From Clostridium_AM sp963780135 (lineage in GTDB: Bacteria > Bacillota > Clostridia > Clostridiales > Clostridiaceae), in NCBI GenBank assembly GCA_963780135.1, contig CAWAAR010000003.1, positions 3,348,001 through 3,412,000 of the forward strand: DNA of 64,000 nucleotides, in the 5' to 3' direction. Within the stretch, counting starts at the first letter, position 1. Every line of letters begins with the position of its first letter. Made by a program: the position numbers and the translations under genes. The notes under the pieces were generated by a model that saw only the letters and a program-made list of their open reading frames with translations, was not told the DNA's origin and did no database searches. This document shows, piece by piece, positions 44,058-54,861 of the stretch.

Positions 44058-46613
44058 CTATAAGCATTTAATTTTATTTATGCACTGCATACGGTTTTTT
44101 ACCCCTAACTTTACATATATATTACCAATATGAGCTTTTACTGTTCTGAGGGTTATTCCCAGTTTTTCTGCAATTTCTTTGTTGGTGTAAGCATTGATTA
44201 TAAGCTGTAAAACTTTTTTTTCCATAGGTGTTAAAAGACTTTGAATTGTATTTGAAGATGTAGGAATTATGAAATACTTTACGGCTTCTTTTGTCTGGAT
44301 AAGTAGATCTTTTGCATAAACTTCTAGGTTGCTTCTTTTTTTATTCTTACTTATATACATTTCCAGTAAAGCAATCATGGGAGTAAACTCATCTACAAAG
44401 CTTCTCACATAACCTTCTTTAAGTCCTATGGAAAGAGCATCTTCAAAGTGTTTTTCAGCAATTTCTTCATTAAGGTTTTTTAGTGCTGCAATAGCAAGAA
44501 GGTTTCTTATTTCAACTATACTGTGACTTTTTTGCTGTCCTATAGCAAAGTGTAAAAGTCGGTTCAACAGTAAAGTGGCATCATTATAACGATGTTTATA
44601 GATTAAAACCCGACTAAGCACAATCAGTTCATATTCATGTATCTTAATAATATCCTGGTAAACATTCAGTCTGTTTTCATTCATCCATTTATCTATTGAT
44701 TTGGTATCATCCAAATCAATATAAAGTTTTACTTTAAAGGCCTTTAACATGTAATTCCAGTGAGGTTTACGAAATTCTAGCACCTTTCCTTGACATTCCT
44801 CAATAATCTTTAAAGCACCTTGTATATCTCCCTGGGATCGCTTTATTTTTGCTATAGTAACCATTGCAGGCACTAAAGCTCCTGCACAACACGCATTAAT
44901 AGCTTCGTCAATTGAAGCAAACAGCTCTGGAAGGGCTTCATTAGGCTTTCCACTTTCATAATGAAATTCGCCTTTAATCAGTGGTGCATATCCGGGATTT
45001 GTGTTGATAAGAGTTCTATAATTACTGACAAGCGAATCATACTCAGCAAAATTTCTTTTTAGTATTTTTATTAATGGATGATATGGTGCACGGAAAATAG
45101 AAACATCAAATAGGTTAAGATCCATATATTCTGTACTCATAATATCACTTATACCACAGGCTGCAGCTTCAATAATAGGCCGTAAGATTTTTTCAACATT
45201 ACCTTGTCGTATAAAAAAATTAGATTTAACTAGAAAATAGATTGTATTGAAGTCTTTAGAAGTTGAGTTCTCCTTATTTAACAACAATTCAATTCGTTCT
45301 ATACATTTCCAAGCTTTATTGAAATCATCTTTTTCTACAAGATATGTTGCTTTTACAAGTAGAATCATTAAAGAGTTTTCAATATATTTTTCTGGTAATC
45401 GTTCAATCCATGAAATAACTTTTGAATATTCTCCTTTTCTTACTGATTTTTGACTATTCTTTTCTATAAGAGGCAGAGCGATTTTGTAATGAAATCCTTT
45501 CAAAAAGTGATCAATTGCTTCGTTAAAAAAGCCTTGCGCTTTGAACCATTCTCCTGCTTTAAGGTGTAAGGCTTGAATTGAGACAGCATCCCTTTTCAAT
45601 AGTTTTTTCCTTAGAAAATCTAAGAAAAGGTGATGGTATCTAAACCATATACCTTCATAATCCAGAGATATAAGAAAGCTATTTTGAAGATACAATTCTT
45701 TTATTAAGCTATTGCCATCATAGCCTGTAATTTCTTCACAAAGAGGACCACACAACTTGTCCAATATCGATATTTTTTCCATAAAATCCTGTTGCTTTTT
45801 TGACCATGTATCATAAACATCTTCAACAAGATAGTTTTCTATGTATAAATTACTGCTTCCAAAATGGCTTATGATATTATGTATATTTCTTTTATCTTTA
45901 AGGGACAGAGCTACAGCAACCAGTGCAGCAGCCCAGCCTTCTGTATAGCACTCAATTTTATGGATATCTTCTTTTTGCAGAAAATATCCTCTTGTTTCAT
46001 AATATTGACAAATTTCTTCAGTTTCAAAACGGAGTTCCTTTGCCTGGATTCTTACTAAATCCTCCTTTAATCCAAGTTTTGCTAGCTTCAAAGGAGGTTC
46101 AGTCCTACTTATCATTGCAATGTGCATATTTGAAGGCAAGTAAGTTATAAAGTAAGATAGAACATCAATAATGTCAGGGTTTGTAATTAGATGGAAATCA
46201 TCCAGTACAAGCAAAAAATCTGAGGGTATATCCGATAAGCTATCGATCATAATGCTCAGATGGGTATTTGCTTTAAAAAGCTCCTTTGATGCAAAAATAT
46301 ATTCTGTAGCTTGACCGATGTCATTTGAAACGCTGCTCAGAGCAGCACAAAAATAGCTCCAGAATACAAATGGGTCATTATCGCCTTCATCGATGGAAAA
46401 CCAGGCAGAGGGAAGTGAAATACCTTCAAGCCATTTAAGCACAGCGGTAGTTTTTCCATAGCCAGCAGGAGCTGTTATGATAGTAAGTTTATGGCTAAAA
46501 GACTCTTCTAGCTTGTGACTTATGGTATTACGTGGCAGCAGATGCTTATTCATTACAGGGATACTGTATTTTGTTTTCAATAATCCAACATTAGCAGGGT
46601 CTTCTCTTATCAT
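44058..46613 (-). CDS. MalT-like LuxR-family (LAL) ATPase regulator
   Basis: 851 aa from ATG 46613; AGGAG is 9 nt upstream, whereas ATG 46622 abuts it. Domains: STAND-type NTPase with Walker A APAGYGKTT (K54) and Walker B LLVLDDFHLI. A winged-helix segment and long TPR-like helical array (about 350-760) follow. The C-terminal LuxR HTH (LTPMEKKVLQLIINAYTNKE, RTVKAHIGNIYVKL) ends it. Large ATP-dependent activators of this class respond to a small inducer. It is divergent from the surface-protein gene, its most likely target. Confidence 0.9.
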   Translation of the reverse strand: MIREDPANVGLLKTKYSIPVMNKHLLPRNTISHKLEESFSHKLTIITAPAGYGKTTAVLKWLEGISLPSAWFSIDEGDNDPFVFWSYFCAALSSVSNDIGQATEYIFASKELFKANTHLSIMIDSLSDIPSDFLLVLDDFHLITNPDIIDVLSYFITYLPSNMHIAMISRTEPPLKLAKLGLKEDLVRIQAKELRFETEEICQYYETRGYFLQKEDIHKIECYTEGWAAALVAVALSLKDKRNIHNIISHFGSSNLYIENYLVEDVYDTWSKKQQDFMEKISILDKLCGPLCEEITGYDGNSLIKELYLQNSFLISLDYEGIWFRYHHLFLDFLRKKLLKRDAVSIQALHLKAGEWFKAQGFFNEAIDHFLKGFHYKIALPLIEKNSQKSVRKGEYSKVISWIERLPEKYIENSLMILLVKATYLVEKDDFNKAWKCIERIELLLNKENSTSKDFNTIYFLVKSNFFIRQGNVEKILRPIIEAAACGISDIMSTEYMDLNLFDVSIFRAPYHPLIKILKRNFAEYDSLVSNYRTLINTNPGYAPLIKGEFHYESGKPNEALPELFASIDEAINACCAGALVPAMVTIAKIKRSQGDIQGALKIIEECQGKVLEFRKPHWNYMLKAFKVKLYIDLDDTKSIDKWMNENRLNVYQDIIKIHEYELIVLSRVLIYKHRYNDATLLLNRLLHFAIGQQKSHSIVEIRNLLAIAALKNLNEEIAEKHFEDALSIGLKEGYVRSFVDEFTPMIALLEMYISKNKKRSNLEVYAKDLLIQTKEAVKYFIIPTSSNTIQSLLTPMEKKVLQLIINAYTNKEIAEKLGITLRTVKAHIGNIYVKLGVKNRMQCINKIKCL

Positions 46614-47046
46614 CAAAATCATCTCCTAACATAACTGCTTTAATATAATTAAAAATATAATTTAAAATATAATTATATAATAATTCATATTATACTATTT
46701 TTCACATATTACAACAACACAAATATGCAAAGATTGCTATTTTTTCAGTGCTTATGAGTAGTATTCATCTACCCTGATATTGTACCAAAGTACAATATAC
46801 AATATTTAAGTAAATTGTCATAATATCAAGAAAGGATATTTTTATAGTTCAAATTACGGAAAATATTTACAGTGAATTTTCTATGATAGGGTATGCTATT
46901 TGGAATATAGGAGGAATTTTATGAATAAAAGTAAAAAGAAATGACTTACAGTATTGTAAAAAACCAGTTATACAAGGGTTAATATTAAGCACTCTCGTGT
47001 AAAAGATATAAAAGAACAAAATTAGTGAAGAAAGGAGCTTATAAAA
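46614..47046. other. Divergent regulatory region of LAL and surface-protein genes
   Basis: 433 bp. It contains a perfect 20-bp palindrome (46778-46797) and a seven-codon ORF MNKSKKK (46921-46944) with a strong GGAGG site that ends in TGA. The latter may be a gene scrap or a leader peptide. A normal AGGAG site precedes the surface-protein start. Confidence 0.5.
46778..46797. promoter_or_regulatory. 20-bp lux-box-like palindrome
   Basis: TATTGTAC-CAAA-GTACAATA, perfect 8-bp arms. Length and symmetry suit a LuxR-type HTH dimer. Lies between the LAL gene (165 bp away) and the surface-protein gene (250 bp away). Confidence 0.55.
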
Positions 47047-50000
47047 ATGTTTAAAAAGTGCAAAGATATAATACTTGCTGCTGTTTTGGTGATTTTATTT
47101 GGTATTTTGCCAAATAACTTTATGACCACAGTGAAGGCAGCAGACTCAAAAGCCTGGATAAATGTGGGAACACCTGGACTTTTATCAGGTATATATCCCA
47201 AATTATTTATCGCTGATGGAACACCTTATGTTGTTGTTCTTAGTGGAAATAAAATTGCAGTAATGAAGTATAATGGCAGCACTTGGGAAAAACTTGGGAA
47301 TATTCCTACGGTTGGTAACGATATGGGCATGTCATTATATGTGTATAACGGAACACCTTATGTTTCCTTTTGTGATTGTGGAGGTGGGAGTGAAATTAAA
47401 GTATCAGTAATGAAATATAATAATGGCAACTGGGAATCAATTGGAACTCCTAATTTTTCATCACAATATGTAAACGAGACCTCCATATGTGTATATGGTG
47501 GCGTACCTTATGTTACCTTTATTGATAATCGTCAAAATATAACCTTAGAGAAATATGATGGCGGCAAATGGCAAACAGTAGGAGGTGCCCAATTTGCAAA
47601 AGCAAGCTCCAATTCCACATTAGCTATATATAATGGAATACCTTATGTTGCCTTTAGAAGTGGGTATGATGGTACCGGAAAGTTAATGAAATTTGATAAA
47701 GGTAGCTGGCAAACAGTTGGAAACTCATCTATTTTACCAGCACCAGCTTACCCAAGTTTTTTGTCCTTAGCAATAGATTCTGATGGAACACCTTATGTTT
47801 CATTTACTAATGAAAGTACCAATGTCTTAACCGTAAAGAAATTTAATAATGGCAGCTGGGTGACAATAGGAAATGCTGGCTCCTTAGGAAGTAATACAGA
47901 ATACAGCTCAATATCAGTATATAACGGAACACCTTATGTTGCATTTAATGATAATAACAATGGCGGATCAACAGTAATCAAATATAATGGAACTGCTTGG
48001 GAAACAGTAGGATCAGCTGGACTTTCAGTAAATAATATATTCACTACCGCATTATCTGTATATAATGGAACGCCTTATGTTGCATTTTGTACTACTAAGT
48101 CTAATTTAACAGTAATGAAGTATACCACCGTAGACCCCCCACCAACTGCAAGCCCTGCTAGTGGAACAGTGTCCAGTGGAACCTTAGTAACCTTAAGCAG
48201 CTCTATTTCAGGAGCCGACATATACTACACTTTGGATGGTACTAACCCCTCTGCTACAAGTACCCGTTATACCTCAGGAATAGCAATAAACACTCCTGTG
48301 ACAATACGAGCTATATCAGTGAGGAATGGAATTACTAGCACCGTCATGAGTGCAGCCTACAAAGTAAACTCAAGTATAGCACCCACCAGCGCAAGCTTTG
48401 ATAAATATTCAGGTTCTTCATATTATGCAGATATAAATGCAGCTATGACCCTAAATGGAAATACTTTATCTAGCATAAAAAATGGAGCTACTGTCCTTAC
48501 AGCTGGAAGAGATTACGTATTATCAGGAAGTAATGTTACAATAAAAAAGGAATATCTAAAAGGACTAGCTAATGGAACTGTAAACTTAACCTTCAGTTTC
48601 AATGTTGGAAATACTCAGTCCTTAAATTTAACTATAAAAGATACTACCCCTGCTAACTCAAGTATAACTCCAACTAGCTCGAGCTTTGATAAATACTCAG
48701 GTTCTTCATATTATGCGGATATAAATGTAAATATGACCCTAAATGGAAATACTTTAGCAAGCATAAAAAATGGAACTACTTTCCTTACAGCAGGAACAGA
48801 CTACGTAGTATCAGAAAGTTCCGTTACAATAAAGAAGGACTATCTAAAAGGACTAGCTACTGGAACTGTAAACTTAACTTTCAGTTTCAATGCTGGAAAT
48901 ACTCAGTCCTTAAATTTAACTGTAAAAGATACTACCCCTGCTAACTCAAGTATAACTGCAACTAGCTCAAGCTTTGATAAATACTCAGGTTCTTTATATT
49001 ATGCAGATATAAATGTAAATATGACCTTAAATGGAAATACTTTATCGAACATAAAAAATGGAACTACTTTCCTTTCATCTGGAAGAGACTACGCAGTATT
49101 AGGAAGTTCCGTTACAATAAAGAAGGACTATCTAAAAGGACTAGCTAATGGACCTGTAAACTTAATCTTCAGTTTCAATGCTGGAAATACTCAGTCCTTA
49201 AATATAGCTGTAAGTGATTCAACTCCTTCAAGCTCAAGTATAACTCCAACCAGCTCAAGATTTGATAAGTATTCAGGATCTTCATATTATACAGATATAA
49301 ATGTAGATATGACCCTAAATGGAAATACTTTATCTAGCATAAAAAATGGAACTGCTTTCCTTACAGAAGGAAGAGACTACGTGACAACAGGAAGTGCAGT
49401 GACAATAAATAAAGATTATTTAGAAGGACTAGATACTGGAATTGTAAACTTAACCTTTTATTTCAATGCTGGAAATAATCAGTCCTTAAATTTAACTGTA
49501 AGTGATACTGCTCCTAGTAACTCAATTATAACTCCAACCAGCTCAAGCTTTGATAAGTATTTAGGCTCTTCAAATTATGGAGATATAAATGTAGATATGA
49601 CCCTAAATGGAAATACTTTATCAAGCATAAAAAATGGAACTGATTCCCTTACAAAAGGAACAGACTACGTAACAACAGGAAGTGCAGTTACAATAAAGAA
49701 GGAATATTTAGAAGGACTAGCTACTGGAACTGTAAACTTAACCTTCTGTTTCAATGCTGGAGCTAATCAGTCCTTAAATATAACTGTAAGTGATACTACT
49801 CCTGATAACTCAAGTATAACTCCAACCAGCTCAGGCTTTGATAAGTATTCAGGATCTTCATATTATACAGATATAAATGTAAATATGACGCTAAATGGAA
49901 ATACTTTATCCGATATAAAAAATGGAACTACTTCCCTTACAGCAGGAACAGACTACGTAGCAACAGGAAGTGCAGTTACAATAAAGAAGGAATATTTAGA

Positions 50001-52262
50001 AGGACTAGCTACTGGAACTGTAAACTTAACCTTCTGTTTCAATGCTGGAGCTAATCAGTCCTTAAATATAACTGTAAGTGATACTACTCCTGGTAACTCA
50101 AGTATAACTCCAACTAGCTTAGGCTTTGATAAATATTTAAACTCTTCAGATTATGCAGATATAAATGTAGATATGAACCTAAATGGAAATACTTTATCCG
50201 GTATAAAAAACGAAGATACTTCCCTTTTATCAGGAACAGACTATGTAGTGGCTGGAAGTACCGTGACAATAAAGAAAGAATATTTAGAAGGACTAGCTAC
50301 TGGAACTGTAAACTTAACCTTCTGTTTCAATGCTGGAGCTAATCAGTCCTTAAATATAACTGTAAGTGATACTAATCCTGATAACTCAAGTATAACTCCA
50401 ACCAGCTCAGGCTTTGATAAATATTTAAACTCTTCAGATTATGCAGATATAAATGTAGATATGAACCTAAATGGAAATACTTTATTAGGCTTAAAAAATG
50501 GAACTACTTCCCTTTCATCAGGAACAGACTATGTAGTGGCTGGAAGTACCGTGACTATAAAGAAAGAATATTTAGAAGTACTAGCTACTGGAACTGTAAA
50601 CTTAACCTTCTGTTTCAATGCTGGAGCTAATCAGTCCTTAAATATAAATATAAGTGATACTGATCCTGGTAACTCAATTATAACTCCATTCAGAGTAAGC
50701 TTTAATAAATATTCAAACTCTTCATATTATACAGATATAAATGTAGATATGATCTTAAATGGAAATACTCTATCTGATATAAAAAATGAAGCTACTTCCC
50801 TTACAGCGGGAACAGACTACGTAGTGTCTGGAAGTAAAGTGACTATAAAGAAAGAATATCTAAAAGGACTAGATACTGGAACTGTAATCTTATTCTTTAA
50901 CTTCAGTTCAGGAAGTTCACAAATATTATTGGTGACTATAGATGATTCAACACCAGTGGCACCAACTATAACAACTGGGCCAACAGCACAGGCAGTAACA
51001 GAAGGACAAAATGTAAGTTTCAGTGTAACAGCTGCAGGAACTGACCCTTTAAGTTATCAATGGAAAAAGGATGGCACAGACATAAGTGGAGCAAATTTAA
51101 GGACTTTAAGCTTAAATAGTGTACAGTTATCAAATGCAGGAAGTTATTCAGTAGCAGTATCAAATACTGCAGGAAGTGTAACAAGCAGTGCAGTAACTTT
51201 GACAATTTCACCATATGTGCCACCAACACCGAGTTCTTCAGATACTCCAGCTAATGGTGGTAGCACTACCAGACAGGTGCCCGTAGTAGTAGATAATGGC
51301 GGCCAGCAGGTTAATGCTGCAGAAGTAGCTATTACAAGAACTTCAGACACAGATGGAAGTCAAAAAGATACAGTAAACTTTGATAATAGCACAGCAGCAG
51401 CCACAGTAAAGGAATCCTTAGAAACAAATAAAAGAAGTGCAGCTATAGTGGTATCAGATATACCAGGAAATCCATCAGATAAAGTGGAAGTACAGCTTCC
51501 AGGAAGCTCAGTAGCTCAGCTTGGGGATAACAACATAGCTCTATCAGTGAAAACCAGCAAAGCCACTTTAGAACTGCCAGCAGAAACTATAAGTGGATTA
51601 AAAGGACAAGATACTAAGGTACAGGTCAGCGAAGAAAAAGACAGTAGTAAGATTGAAGAAAATAAAGGACTTGTGCTGAAAATAGCTTCTGGTTCAGATA
51701 TAATCACCACACCAATTAATATAGAAGCTAATGTTACAGGCAGAGTAAAGATAACTGTACCAGTTGACAAATCCAAGATACCAAGTTCCAAGGAAGAATT
51801 GGATAAGTTTCTTTCCTCTTTAGCAGTTATGGTACATCATAGTGATGGAGAAGATGTAGTGGATAAGGGTACGCTTGTTTATGACGAAAAGGAAATCTAG
51901 GAATATCAATCTGGGTAAATAAGTTCAGCAGCTTTACCTTAATAACTGTACCAAAGGATTATTTCCATGGAAAGACAACCATTATGAAAGATAAGGTAGA
52001 TGCAGCTAAGGAATGGAATATTAAATTTACCAAGCCAGCAGATTCAAGCACAATTACAGCAGATAATGTGTTTGTAACAGATTTAGCAGGAAAGAAGGTA
52101 GATGTAAAATTAAGTTATGGATCAGACAAGATTTTAAAGGTGACACCAGTAAATGCATATAAATCGGGTGAAACTTACTATTTATATATTACTAAAAATG
52201 TTATAGCAAAGGATAAGACAACTTTGGTAAATGAAATGAGATATCAATTTACTATAAAGTAG
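47047..52262 (+). pseudogene. Giant modular surface protein gene, frameshifted near its 3' end
   Basis: The frame from ATG 47047 stops at 51900 (1617 aa), but coding continues in the -1 frame from about 51891 to 52262. Losing one G in AAAGGAAAT (from AAGGGAAAT) explains it and restores DEKGNLGISIWVNKFSS. Modules: signal peptide (cut near VKA-AD, residue 32), a seven-bladed propeller of YNGTPYVAF repeats (about 35-360), CHB_HEX_C-like domain (about 362-440), nine X2 modules of 96 aa (about 443-1306), an Ig-like domain (about 1310-1395), a clostridial C-terminal region, then an SbsA-type Ig domain (after the shift). Likely carbohydrate-binding or adhesive. The 1617-aa product may still be secreted. 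Confidence 0.85.
48373..50964 (+). repeat. Nine tandem 288-bp repeats encoding X2 modules
   Basis: Exact 288-bp period (for example 48661 to 48949). Each unit encodes ITPTSSSFDKY, DINVxMTLNGNTL, DYVVxGSxVTIKK, GTVNLTFxFNAG and a xVSDTTP linker. Units 5-8 are most alike, which points to recent local duplication; units 1 and 9 are most diverged. Confidence 0.93.
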
Positions 52263-52557
52263 ATATTTAAAATATTTGTGGCAAAATAAAGTTGAAGCAT
52301 TGCCAATCGAGTAGGACCTGAATAATTATTTACTGTGATATTTCCGCTTAAATCAAAAATAATATATTCTGCTGTTCCTAGTAGAATATAAACAATTTGA
52401 GATAAAGATTCAAGTTTACCTCCTAAAATAATTAAAGACAGATATATTGTAAGCATGTAAAAAGTAACCGGAAGAGGCTTAATAGGAATTTCAAAATGGA
52501 GAACTTGGAGTGATAGTTATATATTCGAATTGTTATACGTTACAATTATAACTTATA
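52263..52557. other. Intergenic; possible membrane-protein scrap on minus strand
   Basis: A 70-residue minus-strand frame (52244-52456) has hydrophobic stretches (MLTIYLSLIILGG, IVYILLGTAEYIIF) but no good start context, and it overlaps the surface-gene end. It may be a gene remnant or chance. No terminator for the surface gene is obvious. Confidence 0.35.
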
Positions 52558-52596
52558 ATATGCCCTATGATATTTTTGTCATAGGGCATATTTTTA
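52557..52596. terminator. Bidirectional terminator
   Basis: TATGCCCTATGA pairs with TCATAGGGCATA around a T-rich loop, with T-run to the right. Ends the minus-strand radical-SAM operon. Confidence 0.8.
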
Positions 52597-53328
52597 TATG
52601 AGTTCTGTTATGTGAGACCAATATCTCTTAGGCATATACTGATTACGGAGCCTAGGATTTTCACGTTCTTTCATATTAACAGATTTATAAAAAGTTTTCC
52701 AAAGAGATTCAAATTCACCATCTGGTAAGGTTAAAACTTTGGAATCCTCTCTTTTTAAGTCAGTTATAATAAATGACTCTCTGTTATATATAATTGCAAG
52801 CTCTCTTTTTAAATCATGAATTATAAAGTTTTGGTCGGAAAATCTTCGTGTAAAATGATTAAGTATTAGAGGTAAAATATTATGATCAGGTTCTATAGAG
52901 GCATAAAAACTTAATGGTGCTACTTCCTTAAATCTTATAAATCCATTAAATCTGTGAGCTTCAGCAGTAACTTTTTTAATATATTTATCAACTAAAATTA
53001 TAATATCATTATTCTTAGCTAAATTAATATTTGAACCATATTTATAGCAAAGTTTAAGATACTTTAAGGAGGTAGAACTAGAATTTGGAATGTCACAAAG
53101 ATATAAGTAGTAGATATTTGTTAAAACTTCGCTATTAAGTTTTTCTACAATGCTTTTATAAACTCTATCAAATTTATCATATTCAGTTGAAATATCTAAA
53201 ACTTCATTAAGAAACGAAGTAACATAATCTCTGGATTTTGTTATTATACAATCTTCTTTGCAGCTATAAGCATAAAAAATAGTAGTAAGCAAGCCTTCAA
53301 AGGTGTTATCATATATATATTCTTTCAA
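52594..53328 (-). CDS. DNA-metabolism protein (TIGR03915/DUF4130-like) paired with radical SAM
   Basis: 244 aa. Start TTG 53328 has AGGAGG 8 nt upstream. No catalytic motif is known to me. The C-terminal DGEFESLWKTFYKSVNMKER and PKRYWSHITELI are family signatures. It is 11 nt downstream of the radical-SAM gene, the pairing seen in many bacteria and annotated as probable DNA metabolism, often linked to uracil-DNA glycosylase. A decayed partial copy lies at 43755-43988. Confidence 0.85.
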   Translation of the reverse strand: MKEYIYDNTFEGLLTTIFYAYSCKEDCIITKSRDYVTSFLNEVLDISTEYDKFDRVYKSIVEKLNSEVLTNIYYLYLCDIPNSSSTSLKYLKLCYKYGSNINLAKNNDIIILVDKYIKKVTAEAHRFNGFIRFKEVAPLSFYASIEPDHNILPLILNHFTRRFSDQNFIIHDLKRELAIIYNRESFIITDLKREDSKVLTLPDGEFESLWKTFYKSVNMKERENPRLRNQYMPKRYWSHITELI

Positions 53329-53339
53329 AATAAAGCCTC

Positions 53340-54683
53340 CTATAGTTCACCTGTAATTGAGGTGGATTTATCATTTAATAAAAGCAATTTATTATTTAAA
53401 GAACTTTTAGGTAGAGTTAAAGTACTTATATTATTATCAAAAAAGCTTAATTGAGTAGCACCTTCATCTATTGAATTTAAGTCAAATTTAGGAGTAAGAG
53501 CTTTTCTAATACGTAGATCATCAAAGGCTACAGCTCCATAATATTTACCTTTGCAAGTGATGAAATATTGAGCTCTTTTCATAACTATGCCAAGTTTTTT
53601 TAGATCAGAAAAGTCTAATGAACTAATCCTGCGAGCACTTACTATTTTATATGCACCACGTATACCAATACCAGGAATCCTTATAAGAGTGTTATAAGGA
53701 GCTTTATTTATTTCAACAGGAAATAGATGAATATTATTTAAAGCATAGGTTGTTTTAGGATCAAAGTTAATATCAAAATTAGGATTCTTTTCATTTAATA
53801 ATTCATCTGCTTTAAATCCATAAACTCTTAGCAGCCAATCACCTTGATATAGTCTATGTTCTCTGAAAGTAGGGGAAGTTTTTATGTCAGGAAGATTCCT
53901 ACTACTGTTAACAGGAACATATGCTGAATAGTAAACCCTTCTCAAATCAAACTTATTATATAAGTTTTCTGTTAGGTTTAGGATATTTAAATCACTTTCT
54001 TTTGTAGCTCCAACAATAAGCTGAGTGCTTTGGCCTCCAGGAACAAATATAGGTGAATTTTTGTATTTTCTGCGTTCATACTTATTTACAATAATATTAT
54101 TTTTAATATCACCCATAGGTTTTAAAATATCCTCTTTATTTTTTTCAGGTGCTAATAATTTAAGAGATTTTGATGAAGGCAGTTCTATATTTACACTCAT
54201 TCTATCTACAAGGGAACCAGCCTTTTTTATAAGGTCTTTATCAGCTCCAGGAATTGCTTTTAGATGAATATAACCTCCGAAGTTATGTTCATTTCTTAAT
54301 TTGTCAGCAACTATTGTAAGCTGTTCCATGGTGAAATTAGCATTTTTAATAATTGAAGAGCTTAAGAATAAGCCCTCTATATAATTACGCCTGTAAAAAT
54401 TCATAGTTAAATTCACAACTTCATCAGCAGTAAAGGAAGCTCTCTCGATATCATTAGATTTTCTATTAATGCAGTATGAACAATCATATATGCAATAATT
54501 TGTTAAAAGTATTTTAAGTAAGGATATACATCGTCCATCTGGAGTAAAGCTATGACATATACCACTTTGATGGACTGAACCAATACTACCTTTCTTTGAT
54601 CTTCTATTTGAACCAGAAGAGGAACAAGACACATCATATTTAGCTGCAGAGGATAAAATTCTTAACTTTTCATCTATTTCCAT
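53340..54683 (-). CDS. Radical SAM protein, putative DNA modification/repair (TIGR03916-like)
   Basis: 447 aa. The radical-SAM cluster motif is CIYDCSYC (C64, C68, C71), after KILLTNY. Other features are HLKAIPGADKDLI, VGATKESDLNIL and a C-terminal helix-hairpin-helix RIPGIGIRGAYKIVSARR, which suggests DNA contact. Two-gene operon with the next gene. Enzymatic reaction unknown; the DNA link rests on the HhH and family annotation. Confidence 0.88.
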   Translation of the reverse strand: MEIDEKLRILSSAAKYDVSCSSSGSNRRSKKGSIGSVHQSGICHSFTPDGRCISLLKILLTNYCIYDCSYCINRKSNDIERASFTADEVVNLTMNFYRRNYIEGLFLSSSIIKNANFTMEQLTIVADKLRNEHNFGGYIHLKAIPGADKDLIKKAGSLVDRMSVNIELPSSKSLKLLAPEKNKEDILKPMGDIKNNIIVNKYERRKYKNSPIFVPGGQSTQLIVGATKESDLNILNLTENLYNKFDLRRVYYSAYVPVNSSRNLPDIKTSPTFREHRLYQGDWLLRVYGFKADELLNEKNPNFDINFDPKTTYALNNIHLFPVEINKAPYNTLIRIPGIGIRGAYKIVSARRISSLDFSDLKKLGIVMKRAQYFITCKGKYYGAVAFDDLRIRKALTPKFDLNSIDEGATQLSFFDNNISTLTLPKSSLNNKLLLLNDKSTSITGEL

Positions 54684-54861
54684 AATTCATCACCAATCTT
54701 TGCATTTTTATTTAAAATAAGTATAACTCATTTTTCACAAAAGAACAAGTGTTCGCAAGCAAGGGTTGGATTATCAAGTTAAATTAGTAAAAAATAATCA
54801 TATTGTATCTTTGATGTGTTTTGCATAAAAATTCCATTAGAGGTGTTGCTATTCCGTATAC

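Noticed and set aside
51020..51791. Minus-strand ORFs under the surface-protein gene
   Set aside because: Shadows of the Ser/Thr-rich coding frame; no ribosome sites.
51880..51900. Programmed -1 frameshift in the surface protein
   Set aside because: The site lacks a good X-XXY-YYZ heptamer in frame and no strong downstream hairpin was seen; a one-base deletion or sequencing error is simpler.
52244..52456. 70-aa hydrophobic minus-strand ORF as a gene
   Set aside because: No usable start context and overlap with the surface-gene end; mentioned only as a possible scrap.
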